Source: an uncultured Granulosicoccus sp. (GTDB lineage: Bacteria; Pseudomonadota; Gammaproteobacteria; Granulosicoccales; Granulosicoccaceae). From it: 64,000 nucleotides of DNA. The stretch is taken from assembly GCA_947499955.1 (NCBI GenBank), contig CANMQI010000003.1:372001-436000 (forward strand), read 5' to 3'. Positions 6,953 to 16,054 of the stretch are shown here, piece after piece. The notes beneath the pieces were generated by a model, which was not told the origin of the DNA, ran no database searches, and saw only the letters and a program-made list of their open reading frames with translations. Position 1 is the stretch's first letter. Each line of letters opens with the position of its first letter. The position numbers and the translations under genes were made by a program.

Positions 6953-9061
6953 ATGAGTGCAGCAACGACAACAGTGCCAGATGATTCCCCTTTTCACTGG
7001 GGAGAGCTTGAACTACAAACCCGAACTGGCAGTCGTGAATCCGTAGCCGCCTTTACCACCAAGGCTATTCGCGCTTTCATGCCCGATCAGCACCGCCAGT
7101 TCTATGGACAGCTACCCTTTGTGGTGCTGGGCAGCGTCGACGAGCATGGCAGCCCCTGGGCCTCTCTGCTCACAGGCAAACCCGGCTTCATGCACTCGCC
7201 CGAACCTGAGCGACTCGATGTGTCGGCCAGGGTGCTTCCCGGCGATCCGCTGGCAAGCTCTCTGGTCGTCGGCAAGCGCCTCGGCCTGATCGGTCTGGAC
7301 CCGACGACGCGCCGTCGCAATCGGGTCAACGTGCATGTGATCGCTACCTCCGACAGTGGTTTTTCACTGAAAGTCGATCAGTCGTTCGGCAATTGCCCTC
7401 AATACATACAGCGACGTTCCATCGATTACATTCGCCAGCCCGGGCATATCGGCGCCGAACACCAGGTCGAGACCCTGAACTCGCTGGATGAGGCAGCGTC
7501 ATCCCTGATTGCCAGCGCCGACACTTTTTTCGTCGCCAGCTACGTCGATGTCACCGATCGGCCCGACAAGGAGGGTGTGGATGTCTCCCACCGCGGCGGC
7601 AAACCCGGGTTCGTCAAGCTCGACGGCAATACGCTGACCGTTCCGGATTACTCCGGCAATCGTTTCTTCAATACGCTGGGCAATTTCCTGGTCAATCCCA
7701 AGGCTGGCCTGTTGTTCGTGGACTTCAACAGCGGCGAGCTCCTGCAATTGAGTGGCACGGTGGACCTGCTGGACGAGAATGATCCTGCCATCCAGGCTTT
7801 CGAGGGTGCGGAACGGGGTTGGCGTTTCCATGTGCAGCAAGTCATACGGACGCGCGATGCCCTACCGTTCCGCTCAAGCTTCATGGACTACGCACCCACG
7901 ACCCTGATGACGGGTAACTGGCAAGTGGCGGACGCGGCACTGAGCGAACAGTCCCTGCGCACCCGCTGGCGGAATTTCAGCGTCACGAAGGTAGTCGATG
8001 AAAGCAGCATCATTCGCTCCTTCCACCTGCAGCCGGACGACAATGCCGAGCTGATTCGTGCAAAAGCCGGCCAGCATCTGCTCATCCGAGTCACCCCGGA
8101 AGGCGCCGACAAGCCGCTGATTCGCTCCTACACCTTGTCATCGGCCCCCGCTGATGATCATTACCGGATATCGGTGAAGCGCGAGTCTGGGGGCACAGTC
8201 TCCACATACCTGCATGAGCATCTGCAAGCGGGGCACCGTGTCCAGATCAAGGCACCCGCCGGTGACTTCTGGATCGACCCGACAGAGACACGCCCCGCCG
8301 TGCTGCTGGCTGCAGGCGTGGGCATCACTCCCATGATTGCCATGGCAAGACAGCTTGCCAACCTCGCAACATCGACGCGACAGGTTCGTCACCTGACCGT
8401 ACTGCATGCCTGTCGCTCGACTGAGCAACGCGCGTTTGCCGAAGAATTCAGACAGCTGCAACAAGGCAGCCCTGCACGACTGGATTATCATCGCATCGTG
8501 AGCCAGGTCGCTGCGGGGGAAATACTCACCCAGCACTACGATCGACAGGGTCGCATCGATGCGGACATGCTGCGCAGCCTCCTGCCACTGGATGATTACG
8601 ATTTTCTGCTGTGCGGCCCCTCCGCGTTCATGCAGGCACTCTACGACGAGCTTCGCAGCCTGGGCGTAGCTGATCACCGTATCCAGGCCGAGACCTTCGG
8701 ATCTTCGAGCCTGACCCGCAGGAGCATGGCCGGTGACAGCACTCCGTCGCAGACCCGGGTGCAGACAGACTCGACCATACAGACGGATGAGGCCGAGCAT
8801 GCCATCGTGCATTTTGTCGACTCCGGTTTCGAACAGCGCTGGAATCAGGGCGACCCGACACTGCTGGAGCTGGCCGAAGCCCACGGTCTGACACCCGAGT
8901 ACGGCTGCCGCACCGGCAACTGTGGCAGCTGCGCCACCCGACTCATCCGTGGCAAGGTCAGCTACCGCAACTCGCCATCGGCATTTACGGCAGACGACGA
9001 AGTACTCCTGTGCTGCGCCGTGCCGGCGAAAGGCGGTGAGGATCTGCACCTGGCCCTGTGA
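6953..9061 (+). CDS. PNPOx-like split barrel / FAD-NAD(P)H reductase / 2Fe-2S ferredoxin fusion
   Basis: A 702-residue multidomain redox protein. Residues about 30-350 form a pyridoxamine-phosphate-oxidase-like flavin split-barrel region (GQLPFVVLGSVDEHGSPWAS...; second half NRFFNTLGNFLVNPKAGLLF). Residues about 360-590 are a ferredoxin-NADP reductase module: the FAD motif RSYTLSS near 392, the NAD(P)-binding AAGVGITPMI near 452, and CGPSAFMQALYDEL near 552. The C-terminus is a plant-type 2Fe-2S domain with CRTGNCGSC (C-x4-C-x2-C, near 651) and a final CC in LLCCAVP. The layout implies electron flow NAD(P)H to FAD to 2Fe-2S and possibly to a flavin in the barrel. GGGAGAG precedes ATG 6953; the open frame from 6740 is shadow. 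Substrate unknown. Confidence 0.9.
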   Translation: MSAATTTVPDDSPFHWGELELQTRTGSRESVAAFTTKAIRAFMPDQHRQFYGQLPFVVLGSVDEHGSPWASLLTGKPGFMHSPEPERLDVSARVLPGDPLASSLVVGKRLGLIGLDPTTRRRNRVNVHVIATSDSGFSLKVDQSFGNCPQYIQRRSIDYIRQPGHIGAEHQVETLNSLDEAASSLIASADTFFVASYVDVTDRPDKEGVDVSHRGGKPGFVKLDGNTLTVPDYSGNRFFNTLGNFLVNPKAGLLFVDFNSGELLQLSGTVDLLDENDPAIQAFEGAERGWRFHVQQVIRTRDALPFRSSFMDYAPTTLMTGNWQVADAALSEQSLRTRWRNFSVTKVVDESSIIRSFHLQPDDNAELIRAKAGQHLLIRVTPEGADKPLIRSYTLSSAPADDHYRISVKRESGGTVSTYLHEHLQAGHRVQIKAPAGDFWIDPTETRPAVLLAAGVGITPMIAMARQLANLATSTRQVRHLTVLHACRSTEQRAFAEEFRQLQQGSPARLDYHRIVSQVAAGEILTQHYDRQGRIDADMLRSLLPLDDYDFLLCGPSAFMQALYDELRSLGVADHRIQAETFGSSSLTRRSMAGDSTPSQTRVQTDSTIQTDEAEHAIVHFVDSGFEQRWNQGDPTLLELAEAHGLTPEYGCRTGNCGSCATRLIRGKVSYRNSPSAFTADDEVLLCCAVPAKGGEDLHLAL

Positions 9062-9194
9062 ACAATCCGCCTCTGACGAGCCCAAGCCGTGAATGCGCTC
9101 AAGTGCATAAGCTTATAACCAGAAAGTCTTGGAGACTATTTCTGCGTTGGACGATACTTTTCTCAAGCAGAACAATACTAAAGTGACAAACACG

Positions 9195-9803
9195 ATGGTC
9201 AGTGATACACGCGAAGAGCTGAACTACAGACATCAACTGGCAACCGCCAGGCATGCCATCCATGTCGCTCTGGAAAACACCTGTCGCCCCATCGTCAGCA
9301 CCAAGTTCTCGGAAGAATCAGCCGTCTTTCTGCACCTGGTCACTCAGGTCAAGGCTGACATTCCGGTTGTCTGGGTTGATACCGGTTACAACACACGTGC
9401 AACGCGGGAATTTGCCGACAAACTTCGGCAACGACTGGAACTCAATCTCCAGAAATTCGAGCCGGAAGATCACACCATCACCTTCCCACCGGCGCTGGAT
9501 GACCCGGAACATGCCGAATTCACGCAGGAGGTCAAGATCGAACCCTTCCAGCGCGCTCTGCGAGCATTGCAGGCTGATGGCTGGCTCAGTTCGATTCGGC
9601 GCTATCAGTCAGCGCATCGCAGTAGCCTGCCTACCTTCCATACCGCGTCCAACGGCCTGTTGAAGGCCTCCCCCATACTGGAATGGACTGCCGATACGGT
9701 ATCCCGATATCGTCTGGAACATGACCTGCCGGTAGGGCCTGCCTGCTTCGACCCGACCAAGGGCGAAGCCTTTCGCGAGTGCGGGCTGCACCTGACTGCC
9801 TGA
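9195..9803 (+). CDS. CysH-like phosphoadenosine phosphosulfate (PAPS) reductase family protein
   Basis: About 202 residues with the PAPS-reductase fold: VSTKFSEESAVFLHLV at the nucleotide-binding loop position, VVWVDTGYNTRATREFADKL (the WVDTGY strand-loop typical of CysH), an IRRYQSAHR equivalent of the Arg-rich sulfate-binding segment, and the C-terminal ECGLH motif carrying the catalytic Cys. The CC pairs that bind the iron-sulphur cluster in APS reductases are absent, so PAPS is the more likely substrate. The frame is open to a TTG at 9129; neither that nor ATG 9195 has a good ribosome site. No other sulfate-assimilation gene is in view. It could be a divergent paralogue with another role. 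Confidence 0.75.
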   Translation: MVSDTREELNYRHQLATARHAIHVALENTCRPIVSTKFSEESAVFLHLVTQVKADIPVVWVDTGYNTRATREFADKLRQRLELNLQKFEPEDHTITFPPALDDPEHAEFTQEVKIEPFQRALRALQADGWLSSIRRYQSAHRSSLPTFHTASNGLLKASPILEWTADTVSRYRLEHDLPVGPACFDPTKGEAFRECGLHLTA

Positions 9804-9860
9804 GTCCCACTCTGGTAGACACACCCGCAAGGCAAACGTGCGAACACTGCATCAGCGAAC

Positions 9861-9892
9861 CCGGACAAACGTCATCCCGCACATTTGTCCGG
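9861..9892. terminator. Intergenic hairpin between convergent genes
   Basis: A perfect 9-bp inverted repeat, CCGGACAAA (9861-9869) and TTTGTCCGG (9884-9892), with a 14-base loop, sits between the convergent ends of the CysH-like gene (9803) and the xylanase gene (9912). Its position suits a bidirectional terminator. There is no strong T-tract on either strand. Confidence 0.5.
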
Positions 9893-9911
9893 AGTCGACA
9901 TCAGAGCCTTG

Positions 9912-11795
9912 TTATTGCAGCGTCTCCTGCACGGCGAAGTAGGCCGGCTTGGCCTGATACGAGCGATCGAACAGCAAGGGGTCGTAAATGGTGCGGAATG
10001 AATACTGATCGGTCAGCCCCCATGTCTGCACCGCCTTGCAATTGGGCTGCTGCAGACAGATTTCCATGATCTGGCGATAGGCACTGGCCTGATCTTCCAG
10101 CGAATCATCACCGTCGAGTGACACATCCAGTTCGGTGATGTAGATATCCAGCCCCTTGTCTGCCACCGCAGCAAAGTTCTGCCGCAAGGCATCGAATTGA
10201 TCGTAACTGCTGAACAGATGCATCTGGAAGCCGATACCATCCAGTGGTACTGACTGAGCCTGCAGGCGATCCACCAGACTCATGAGGCCGTCGAACTTGG
10301 GGCCAGCCATGGAAATGTCGAATTCATTGATCAACAGGGTTGCTTGTGGTGAGACATCACGCGCGCTCTGCAAGGCTGTGGCGATATAGGACTCTCCCAT
10401 CGACTCCAGCCATACGGAGTCGCGCAGCTCGCCATTATCGTCCATCGGCTCATTGACAACATCCCATATCGAGATATCGTTCTGATAGCGACTCATGATG
10501 CGGGTAATGAAGTCGGTCATGTGCAGCTCACGACTGCCTGCCTCGGCATTCAGCACCCAATCTGGCACCTGGCGATACCAGATCAGCGGATGCCCGTGAA
10601 CCGTCATGTCATTCTGCCTGGCGAAGGCAACCAGATTGTCGGTAGCAGCAAACTGATACCGGCCGGGTTCCGGGTTGATGTAATCCATCTTCAGTGAATT
10701 CTCCGGCGTCACGATGTCATATTCACGAGCCGCAACATGCGCATAGATAGCGCCATCGGGCCGGTGATAGAACGATTGCAGTGCTGCAAATCCGATCTGG
10801 ATATTCCTGTTGGCCGCCAGTTCACGCAATGGCTGCCCGGTGTGTTCAAAATCATCAGCTGACAGCACGGAAACCGACACGGTCTCCTCGGTCGTCAGAC
10901 TGCTATCGACAGAATCCCTGACGATGACATCGACACTGGCCAGACCTGTCTCGACCGGTACGAACTTCAGAACGTATATTTCCTCGAAACGTGGGTCCTG
11001 AGTCAAGGTCGCACCAACGGGCAGATCCACGGCCTCGATGCTGGGAATCGAGCCGTTCAGATCGATACCCTTGAGTTCAATGACCACAGGATCATTCACA
11101 CGAACATAGTGCGGCTCGATGGTATCCAGTTCAGGGGCAACATTGGGAATGGAGGTCAGATCTGCCGGCAGACTGACGCGGATAAGCAAGGGTTGCGAGA
11201 CTCGATACTGGCCGTTCTCGGCATCGACGGCTGTTACCGTGAAACGATTGATGCCGACATCCGCCTGCAATGGCTGCCATCGGAACGTCTTGCTGCCATC
11301 GAAGTTGTCGACGAAACTGCCACCCTGCGGCAATTTTTCAGGGAACATGCCTGGCAGACCACCATCCGGGTCTTCCGGTCGGTAGACGATTTCCAGAATC
11401 TCTCCAGCCAGCACATCCTGATTCTGCAGATTCGCAAAGAAAGGCGCCTGGTTGACACTGGTATCCAGTCCGTCGGGCACCTGTACCACGGCGGCAGGCA
11501 AGCCCAGATCAAAGTCGGCATCGGTCAAATCAGCCGCTTCCTCAGCGACCACCAGACGAGGCCCTGGCTCTCGCGTCACGACAAAGCCGGACGCTGTATT
11601 GAAGAGCGCATCTTCCAGGATCGGCTCATCATCCGCAGCCGGCGCAGGCGTGGACACCGACAAATCGGGATCCGGGTCCGTCCCTGTTGCAGGCTCGCTG
11701 GAATTGCTGCTATTACAGGCTGTCAATGCGACGCTGATACAAATGAGTGTTGCCGGCAGAATGCGTCTGGCGGCTACTGAATAGAATGGTTCCAT
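9912..11795 (-). CDS. Endo-1,4-beta-xylanase, GH10, lipoprotein
   Basis: Secreted enzyme cleaving internal beta-1,4 bonds of xylan. The N-terminus has a lipoprotein signal with lipobox region ALTACNSS, followed by a Ser/Asp/Pro-rich linker, so it is probably anchored to a membrane. Residues about 110-330 look like two beta-sandwich (Ig/cadherin-like) modules (NQAPFFANL...FRWQPL; VAPELDTIEPHYVRV). The GH10 barrel occupies about 335-627, with HGHPLIWYRQ, the acid/base Glu in WDVVNEPMDD near 445, EFDISMAG, and the nucleophile Glu in ITELDVSLDGD near 551. At 627 residues it is larger than a bare GH10 catalytic domain because of the extra modules. An AraC regulator is divergent at 12056 and may control it. 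Confidence 0.92.
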   Translation of the reverse strand: MEPFYSVAARRILPATLICISVALTACNSSNSSEPATGTDPDPDLSVSTPAPAADDEPILEDALFNTASGFVVTREPGPRLVVAEEAADLTDADFDLGLPAAVVQVPDGLDTSVNQAPFFANLQNQDVLAGEILEIVYRPEDPDGGLPGMFPEKLPQGGSFVDNFDGSKTFRWQPLQADVGINRFTVTAVDAENGQYRVSQPLLIRVSLPADLTSIPNVAPELDTIEPHYVRVNDPVVIELKGIDLNGSIPSIEAVDLPVGATLTQDPRFEEIYVLKFVPVETGLASVDVIVRDSVDSSLTTEETVSVSVLSADDFEHTGQPLRELAANRNIQIGFAALQSFYHRPDGAIYAHVAAREYDIVTPENSLKMDYINPEPGRYQFAATDNLVAFARQNDMTVHGHPLIWYRQVPDWVLNAEAGSRELHMTDFITRIMSRYQNDISIWDVVNEPMDDNGELRDSVWLESMGESYIATALQSARDVSPQATLLINEFDISMAGPKFDGLMSLVDRLQAQSVPLDGIGFQMHLFSSYDQFDALRQNFAAVADKGLDIYITELDVSLDGDDSLEDQASAYRQIMEICLQQPNCKAVQTWGLTDQYSFRTIYDPLLFDRSYQAKPAYFAVQETLQ

Positions 11796-12055
11796 CGGGT
11801 CCTGCGCGTGGTTGAACTGAACGCGTCATGCTACCACCGCGCGCCTTTGCCAAAGCTTGCCATCAGGCAGGTAACTAACACAGCCCGGTGACCTGGTTCA
11901 CAGCGGCGACAATGCAGTATTCATGGATCCGACACCAGCCAATATCATTCAACAGTCATTGCCTGTCGATGTTACAGCGTTGGCTCCAGCGTGTACCAGC
12001 CTTGACTGCCTGTGTATGATGAAGGCTGGATTCGTCTGTGAGAGTGTCTCTGATC

Positions 12056-12958
12056 ATGAGCAACGGCCTGTATTCGCCGATTTCGCCCGAACTGGAGCCT
12101 CGCGAGGTTGACGATCGCTCGGTATTGGCATTTTCTCACGGCCTACCAAGTCCACTGGTTCGTTGGCATGGTCATGATGAATACGAGTTGCATCTGATCG
12201 TCGAAGGCAGTGGCCAGATGTTCGTTGGCGACCACGTTGGCACATTCAAGCTACACCAGCTTGTCATGCTCGGCCCCATGCAGCCGCACAACTGGATCAG
12301 TGATGCGGCGCCCGATCAGACACTGGAGCTGCGCGACTTCGTGGTTCAGTTCAGACGAGACTTCGTGGCTTCCATGGCAGCCAATGTCCCTGAGCTGAAG
12401 ACCCTGCTACCGCTTCTGGAGCGCTCCCAGCTGGGTCTGGAGTTTCATGAGTCGCTGAGTATGAAGTCCCTGAGCTTCTTCGAAAAGATGATAGAGAGCG
12501 ACCAGGTCACACGCATTTCACTGCTGGTCGAATTTCTGGGCATGCTCAGCAAGGAGACTCGATACCGTGTGCTTTGCAACAGTGTGCCGGAGGCCAGCCA
12601 CAACGATGCAGCCAGGGACAGAATCGATCAGATTACTGCCTATATTGCCAAGAACCATGCGCAGGACTTGCGACTGGCAGAAGTCTCTCGAGTCAGCGGC
12701 ATGAGCGAAAGCGCTTTCTCACGCTTCTTTGCCCGATCCACCGGTACCAATTTCAACCGCTACCTGAATCGCCTGCGTATTTCGCATGCCTGCGAGCTAC
12801 TCGGTGAAGGCAATCTGCCGGTGACCGACATCTGTCACGAAGTCGGGTTCCACAATGTTGCCAATTTCAATCGGCACTTTCGCGAGATCAAGTCCATGAC
12901 GCCGCGTGAATACCGCAAGCTGGTGCAGCTACGCTATTCAGCGCCTCAGGGCAACTGA
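12056..12958 (+). CDS. AraC-family transcriptional regulator with cupin-like sensor
   Basis: About 300 residues. The N-terminal half is a cupin-type sugar-sensing domain (VRWHGHDEYELHLIVEG, with H-x-H typical of the AraC_binding cupin). The C-terminal 100 residues are the double HTH (LRLAEVSRVSGMSESAFSRF ... VTDICHEVGFHNVANFNRHF, TPREYRK). ATG 12056 (MSNGLYS) is preferred over an in-frame GTG at 12038. It is divergent from the GH10 xylanase with a 260-bp intergenic stretch, so xylan-derived sugars are a plausible signal, by inference. The next gene downstream is convergent. Confidence 0.9.
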   Translation: MSNGLYSPISPELEPREVDDRSVLAFSHGLPSPLVRWHGHDEYELHLIVEGSGQMFVGDHVGTFKLHQLVMLGPMQPHNWISDAAPDQTLELRDFVVQFRRDFVASMAANVPELKTLLPLLERSQLGLEFHESLSMKSLSFFEKMIESDQVTRISLLVEFLGMLSKETRYRVLCNSVPEASHNDAARDRIDQITAYIAKNHAQDLRLAEVSRVSGMSESAFSRFFARSTGTNFNRYLNRLRISHACELLGEGNLPVTDICHEVGFHNVANFNRHFREIKSMTPREYRKLVQLRYSAPQGN

Positions 12959-12984
12959 TTCATTGCAAGGCACTGCGACAACCC

Positions 12985-14034
12985 TTACTCCCCGTCAAGC
13001 GTTCCCGGCAATGCGAATCTCACCGTCGCACCCTGGCCCGAAACAGGTTCCTCGGCATTCATCGATCCACCACGCGAATTCAGCAGATTGCGTATACCCA
13101 GCAAACCATAACCATTGCCGAGCCGCTGGTCCGCGCCGTTGAGAAAGCGCACGGTGGAATCATCCAGACCAACACCATCATCACTGACCGTGATCTGGAA
13201 GAATCCCTGGTAGAGTTTGGCCGCAGACACATGCAGCGAGATCGGCTTGTCAGCATTATGCTTGATGGCATTGTCGATCAGATTGCGCAATACGATCTGC
13301 GTGGCGGTCTTGTCGGCATGCAGCGATCGCGAATCGATGTTCACCCGATGCCGTCCAGTGGGATCGAGCATGGCCAGAATATCCTCGCACAGTGCTCCCA
13401 ACTCGAATTGCTCTATCGACTCCGTGGCACCGGTAGCCTCGGCGTGGTTGAGCACATCGGATATCAATGTCAACGCCTGGTTGGCCACTTCGCCCAGCTT
13501 CTGGATAACCTGCAACTTGCCGTCGCCCAGATCCGTGAAACCGTCCTGCAGCATGCCAGTGAGCGCTTTCACATTGCGTATCGGACTGCGCAGATCGTGG
13601 GCAGCCAGACTGATGAAGGCTTCCAGCTCACGTGTCACGGCAACCGTTCGGCTGCGCTCATCCTGAAGCTCATGCTCTGCCGTGACTTCATTGACCGTGC
13701 CGACGATGGCGGTGACCTTGCCATCGGCACATGACATCGGTCTCAGGTGGGTTCGTATATGACGAATCCTTCCATGGATGGGAAACTGCAACTCGAACGA
13801 CTTTTCCTCGCCCGATTCGAACACACTGACATGACGCTGGTAGATGACGCTACCCAATTCACCCTGATAGACATCCTCCGCCGTCATGCCGAGTGCCTGC
13901 TCTGCCGTGAAATTCACGATCCGCAGCGCAGCGTCGTTGATCGAGGCGAATACCGGACGCCCTCGTGCATCACTTTTCAACACGAATACCGGCGCCTCGA
14001 CGCAGTTGAGCAGCTCCAGCTCGCTAGTATTCAT
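12985..14034 (-). CDS. PAS-domain sensor histidine kinase
   Basis: A 349-residue soluble kinase without membrane segments. Residues about 8-120 form a PAS domain (CVEAPVFVLKSDARGRPVFA ... AEQALGMTAEDVY). The phospho-acceptor helix reads SLAAHDLRSPIRNVKA, with His near 148, followed by the ATPase core: LRNLIDNAIKHN (N box), SDDGVGLD (G1) and GYGLLGIRNLLN (G2). No response regulator is adjacent, so its partner is elsewhere. The small DUF4404 gene lies 37 bases upstream on the same strand. The signal sensed by PAS is unknown. Confidence 0.88.
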   Translation of the reverse strand: MNTSELELLNCVEAPVFVLKSDARGRPVFASINDAALRIVNFTAEQALGMTAEDVYQGELGSVIYQRHVSVFESGEEKSFELQFPIHGRIRHIRTHLRPMSCADGKVTAIVGTVNEVTAEHELQDERSRTVAVTRELEAFISLAAHDLRSPIRNVKALTGMLQDGFTDLGDGKLQVIQKLGEVANQALTLISDVLNHAEATGATESIEQFELGALCEDILAMLDPTGRHRVNIDSRSLHADKTATQIVLRNLIDNAIKHNADKPISLHVSAAKLYQGFFQITVSDDGVGLDDSTVRFLNGADQRLGNGYGLLGIRNLLNSRGGSMNAEEPVSGQGATVRFALPGTLDGE

Positions 14035-14071
14035 AACAATCTCGACACACTATGCAATGCGTCAATGAGTA

Positions 14072-14338
14072 TCAGATACCCATGGCGGCAAGCCGCGTCA
14101 TCAGATCATTGGCCATGGCCGTGACACGTGGGTATCTTGCTTCGTAGGTTTCGATGAGTTCCTTCATCGTATCCGCCGGCGATGCATCTTCAGCCGGCTC
14201 GATGCCATGAAGCTGATCATCCATCAGACTTGCCAGCTGCGCCAGATGTGCCTTGGTCTGCTCATCGCTGTCTTCAAGGGTGTCGATCTCGGCACGCAGT
14301 ACCTCGATAGCCTTGCTCAGTTCTGCCTTGTTAGTCAT
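14072..14338 (-). CDS. DUF4404 family small protein
   Basis: An 88-residue acidic, helical protein (AELSKAIEVLRAEIDTLEDS ... TMKELIETYEARYPRVTAMANDLMTRLAAMGI) with no signal peptide or membrane segment, matching the DUF4404 family in length and in the closing ELIETYEARYPRVT block. Heptad-like spacing suggests coiled-coil dimers. Function unknown. It is co-directional with the PAS kinase and may share its transcript. Confidence 0.7.
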   Translation of the reverse strand: MTNKAELSKAIEVLRAEIDTLEDSDEQTKAHLAQLASLMDDQLHGIEPAEDASPADTMKELIETYEARYPRVTAMANDLMTRLAAMGI

Positions 14339-14439
14339 CTTTCGTCACCCGATTATAGATCTTCTTGTTGACCGGTCGTTACTGCTACAACCTTTCTCTG
14401 CGGTGGCAGCTGGTGCCGCACTCACAGTAGAAACTCATT

Positions 14440-15990
14440 CTACAACAACCACTCCACTGGCAACCACGACAGCAGGTACACGCCCAGTCTTTGCCATCGC
14501 GTGGTATTGGGCTCCCGATCATGCAGGGTTGTATCGTTCTCGCCCGAACGCTCCTCCCATTGCAGCTGCCCGCGCGCCCCCAGCTTCAGATGATAGGCAA
14601 TTTCTCCCAACCTGTCAGTCAGGGAACCGTGCAGCCTGCCGGCAAGTCCGGCATTATCGAACACGATACCCATCTCCGTATTGTGGATGGCGGAACGCGG
14701 GTCCAGGTTGAAGGACCCGACAAAGAGTCGTTCACGATCGATGATGAAGCTCTTGGCATGCAGACTCGAGCGCTTTGATCCCAGCAACTTCAGGTGTCGC
14801 TGCTCGGGATCGATGTCAGGCTTGAATTCGTACATCCTGATGCCGAGCTCAACCATCTGCGCTCTGTAATCGACATACCCGGCATGAACCGCCAACACAT
14901 CATTGGCAGCAAAGGAGTTGGTCAGTACCGTGATCTGGACGCCACGCTTGCGCAACTCACGAAACAGATCCATCCCCCAGCTGCCGGGAATCAGATAGGG
15001 TGACGAGATCAGCAGGGTTTCCTGCGCAGACTGCATCAGTTTCATGATATCCGGTGCCAGGCTGCCTTCGGTATCGAATAGTCGGCTCATGACCTTCTCC
15101 GGCGGATCGCACAGGAGCTCGGTCTTACAGCTACAGGCGTCGAGTCGGTGCCGCATCAACTGGTCCGGTGGCAATTCACGGGCTTCACCGGTTTCGCGCA
15201 CGAAACGTTGTCCGGCTTGCCTCAGCTGCTGCAACCATTGTCGATAAGGCTGCTCTTCGGCAGGCTCGACCAGACGCGTACAGTCAAGGGAGAGACCGCC
15301 ATACCAGTACTCATCGAATTGCGTGACCACATCGTTGGCCACCTTGCCTGCAGCCAGCATGTCGTAATCGGTAAACGAGATACGGGCATCGACCCCGAAG
15401 TATTCGTCGCCTATATTGCGGCCACCAACGATGCAGGCGGTGGCGTCGACCGTGAAGGACTTGTTATGCATCCGCCGACTCGATCGCGGGAAACGCAGAA
15501 GGTAATCCAGGGGCCGAACCGCGCGTATCCATAATGGATTGAAGACCCGGATCTGGAGATTGTCGACATCGCTGGCCAGCTTTGCGAGCAAGGCATCACG
15601 CCCCTTGAGGTCTATGTCATCGAGCAGGAGTCGAACCTGCACACCTCGCTCGGCGGCATCGATCAGGACCGACAGCAAGCCGCGTCCGGATTCATCATCG
15701 TGGAACAGATAATATTGAGCGTCGATACTGTGCTCTGCCAGCTGCGCCAGACCTATTCTGCTCAGGAACGATTCGCGGGCGTCACCCAGTGGAAAACACA
15801 GGGAGTCGGATTGCGAATCCTGAGAGTCCTTCCAGGATTCGAGGACTCGGCCAAGCCGGGTGCCCTGCGTGGCATGGCGTACCGGGTGAGCCTCGGGAGC
15901 CAAGCGACGTGCGGCCGCGGCTGTCATCCGCATCACGCCAATGACAACCGCCAACAACAGCACCATGCCAGATCCGATGACAGCTTCCAT
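14440..15990 (-). CDS. Phospholipase D family protein, cardiolipin synthase C-like
   Basis: A 516-residue membrane-anchored PLD-superfamily enzyme: N-terminal hydrophobic segment (MVLLLAVVIGVM), then two HKD catalytic motifs, MHNKSFTVDATACIVGGRN near residue 174 and LHAKSFIIDRERLFVGSFN near 411, each followed by the expected Gly-Asn/Ser-Asn. Overall architecture matches ClsC-type enzymes, which make cardiolipin by phosphatidyl transfer. ClsC partners such as YmdB are not visible here. A long-chain phospholipase function is possible. It lies 64 bases downstream of the tctA-like gene but probably has its own role. Confidence 0.88.
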   Translation of the reverse strand: MEAVIGSGMVLLLAVVIGVMRMTAAAARRLAPEAHPVRHATQGTRLGRVLESWKDSQDSQSDSLCFPLGDARESFLSRIGLAQLAEHSIDAQYYLFHDDESGRGLLSVLIDAAERGVQVRLLLDDIDLKGRDALLAKLASDVDNLQIRVFNPLWIRAVRPLDYLLRFPRSSRRMHNKSFTVDATACIVGGRNIGDEYFGVDARISFTDYDMLAAGKVANDVVTQFDEYWYGGLSLDCTRLVEPAEEQPYRQWLQQLRQAGQRFVRETGEARELPPDQLMRHRLDACSCKTELLCDPPEKVMSRLFDTEGSLAPDIMKLMQSAQETLLISSPYLIPGSWGMDLFRELRKRGVQITVLTNSFAANDVLAVHAGYVDYRAQMVELGIRMYEFKPDIDPEQRHLKLLGSKRSSLHAKSFIIDRERLFVGSFNLDPRSAIHNTEMGIVFDNAGLAGRLHGSLTDRLGEIAYHLKLGARGQLQWEERSGENDTTLHDREPNTTRWQRLGVYLLSWLPVEWLL

Positions 15991-16054
15991 GGTGACAATT
16001 GTCGCAGCTTGTCCCCCTGTCGGCCATCATTGTTGCGGCTTTTTCTCAGAAGCG

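Noticed and set aside
8138-9085. Minus-strand open frame across the fusion reductase
   Set aside because: Antisense to well-supported FNR and ferredoxin motifs.
12015-12020. TATGAT as -10 element of the AraC gene
   Set aside because: No -35 hexamer at acceptable spacing.
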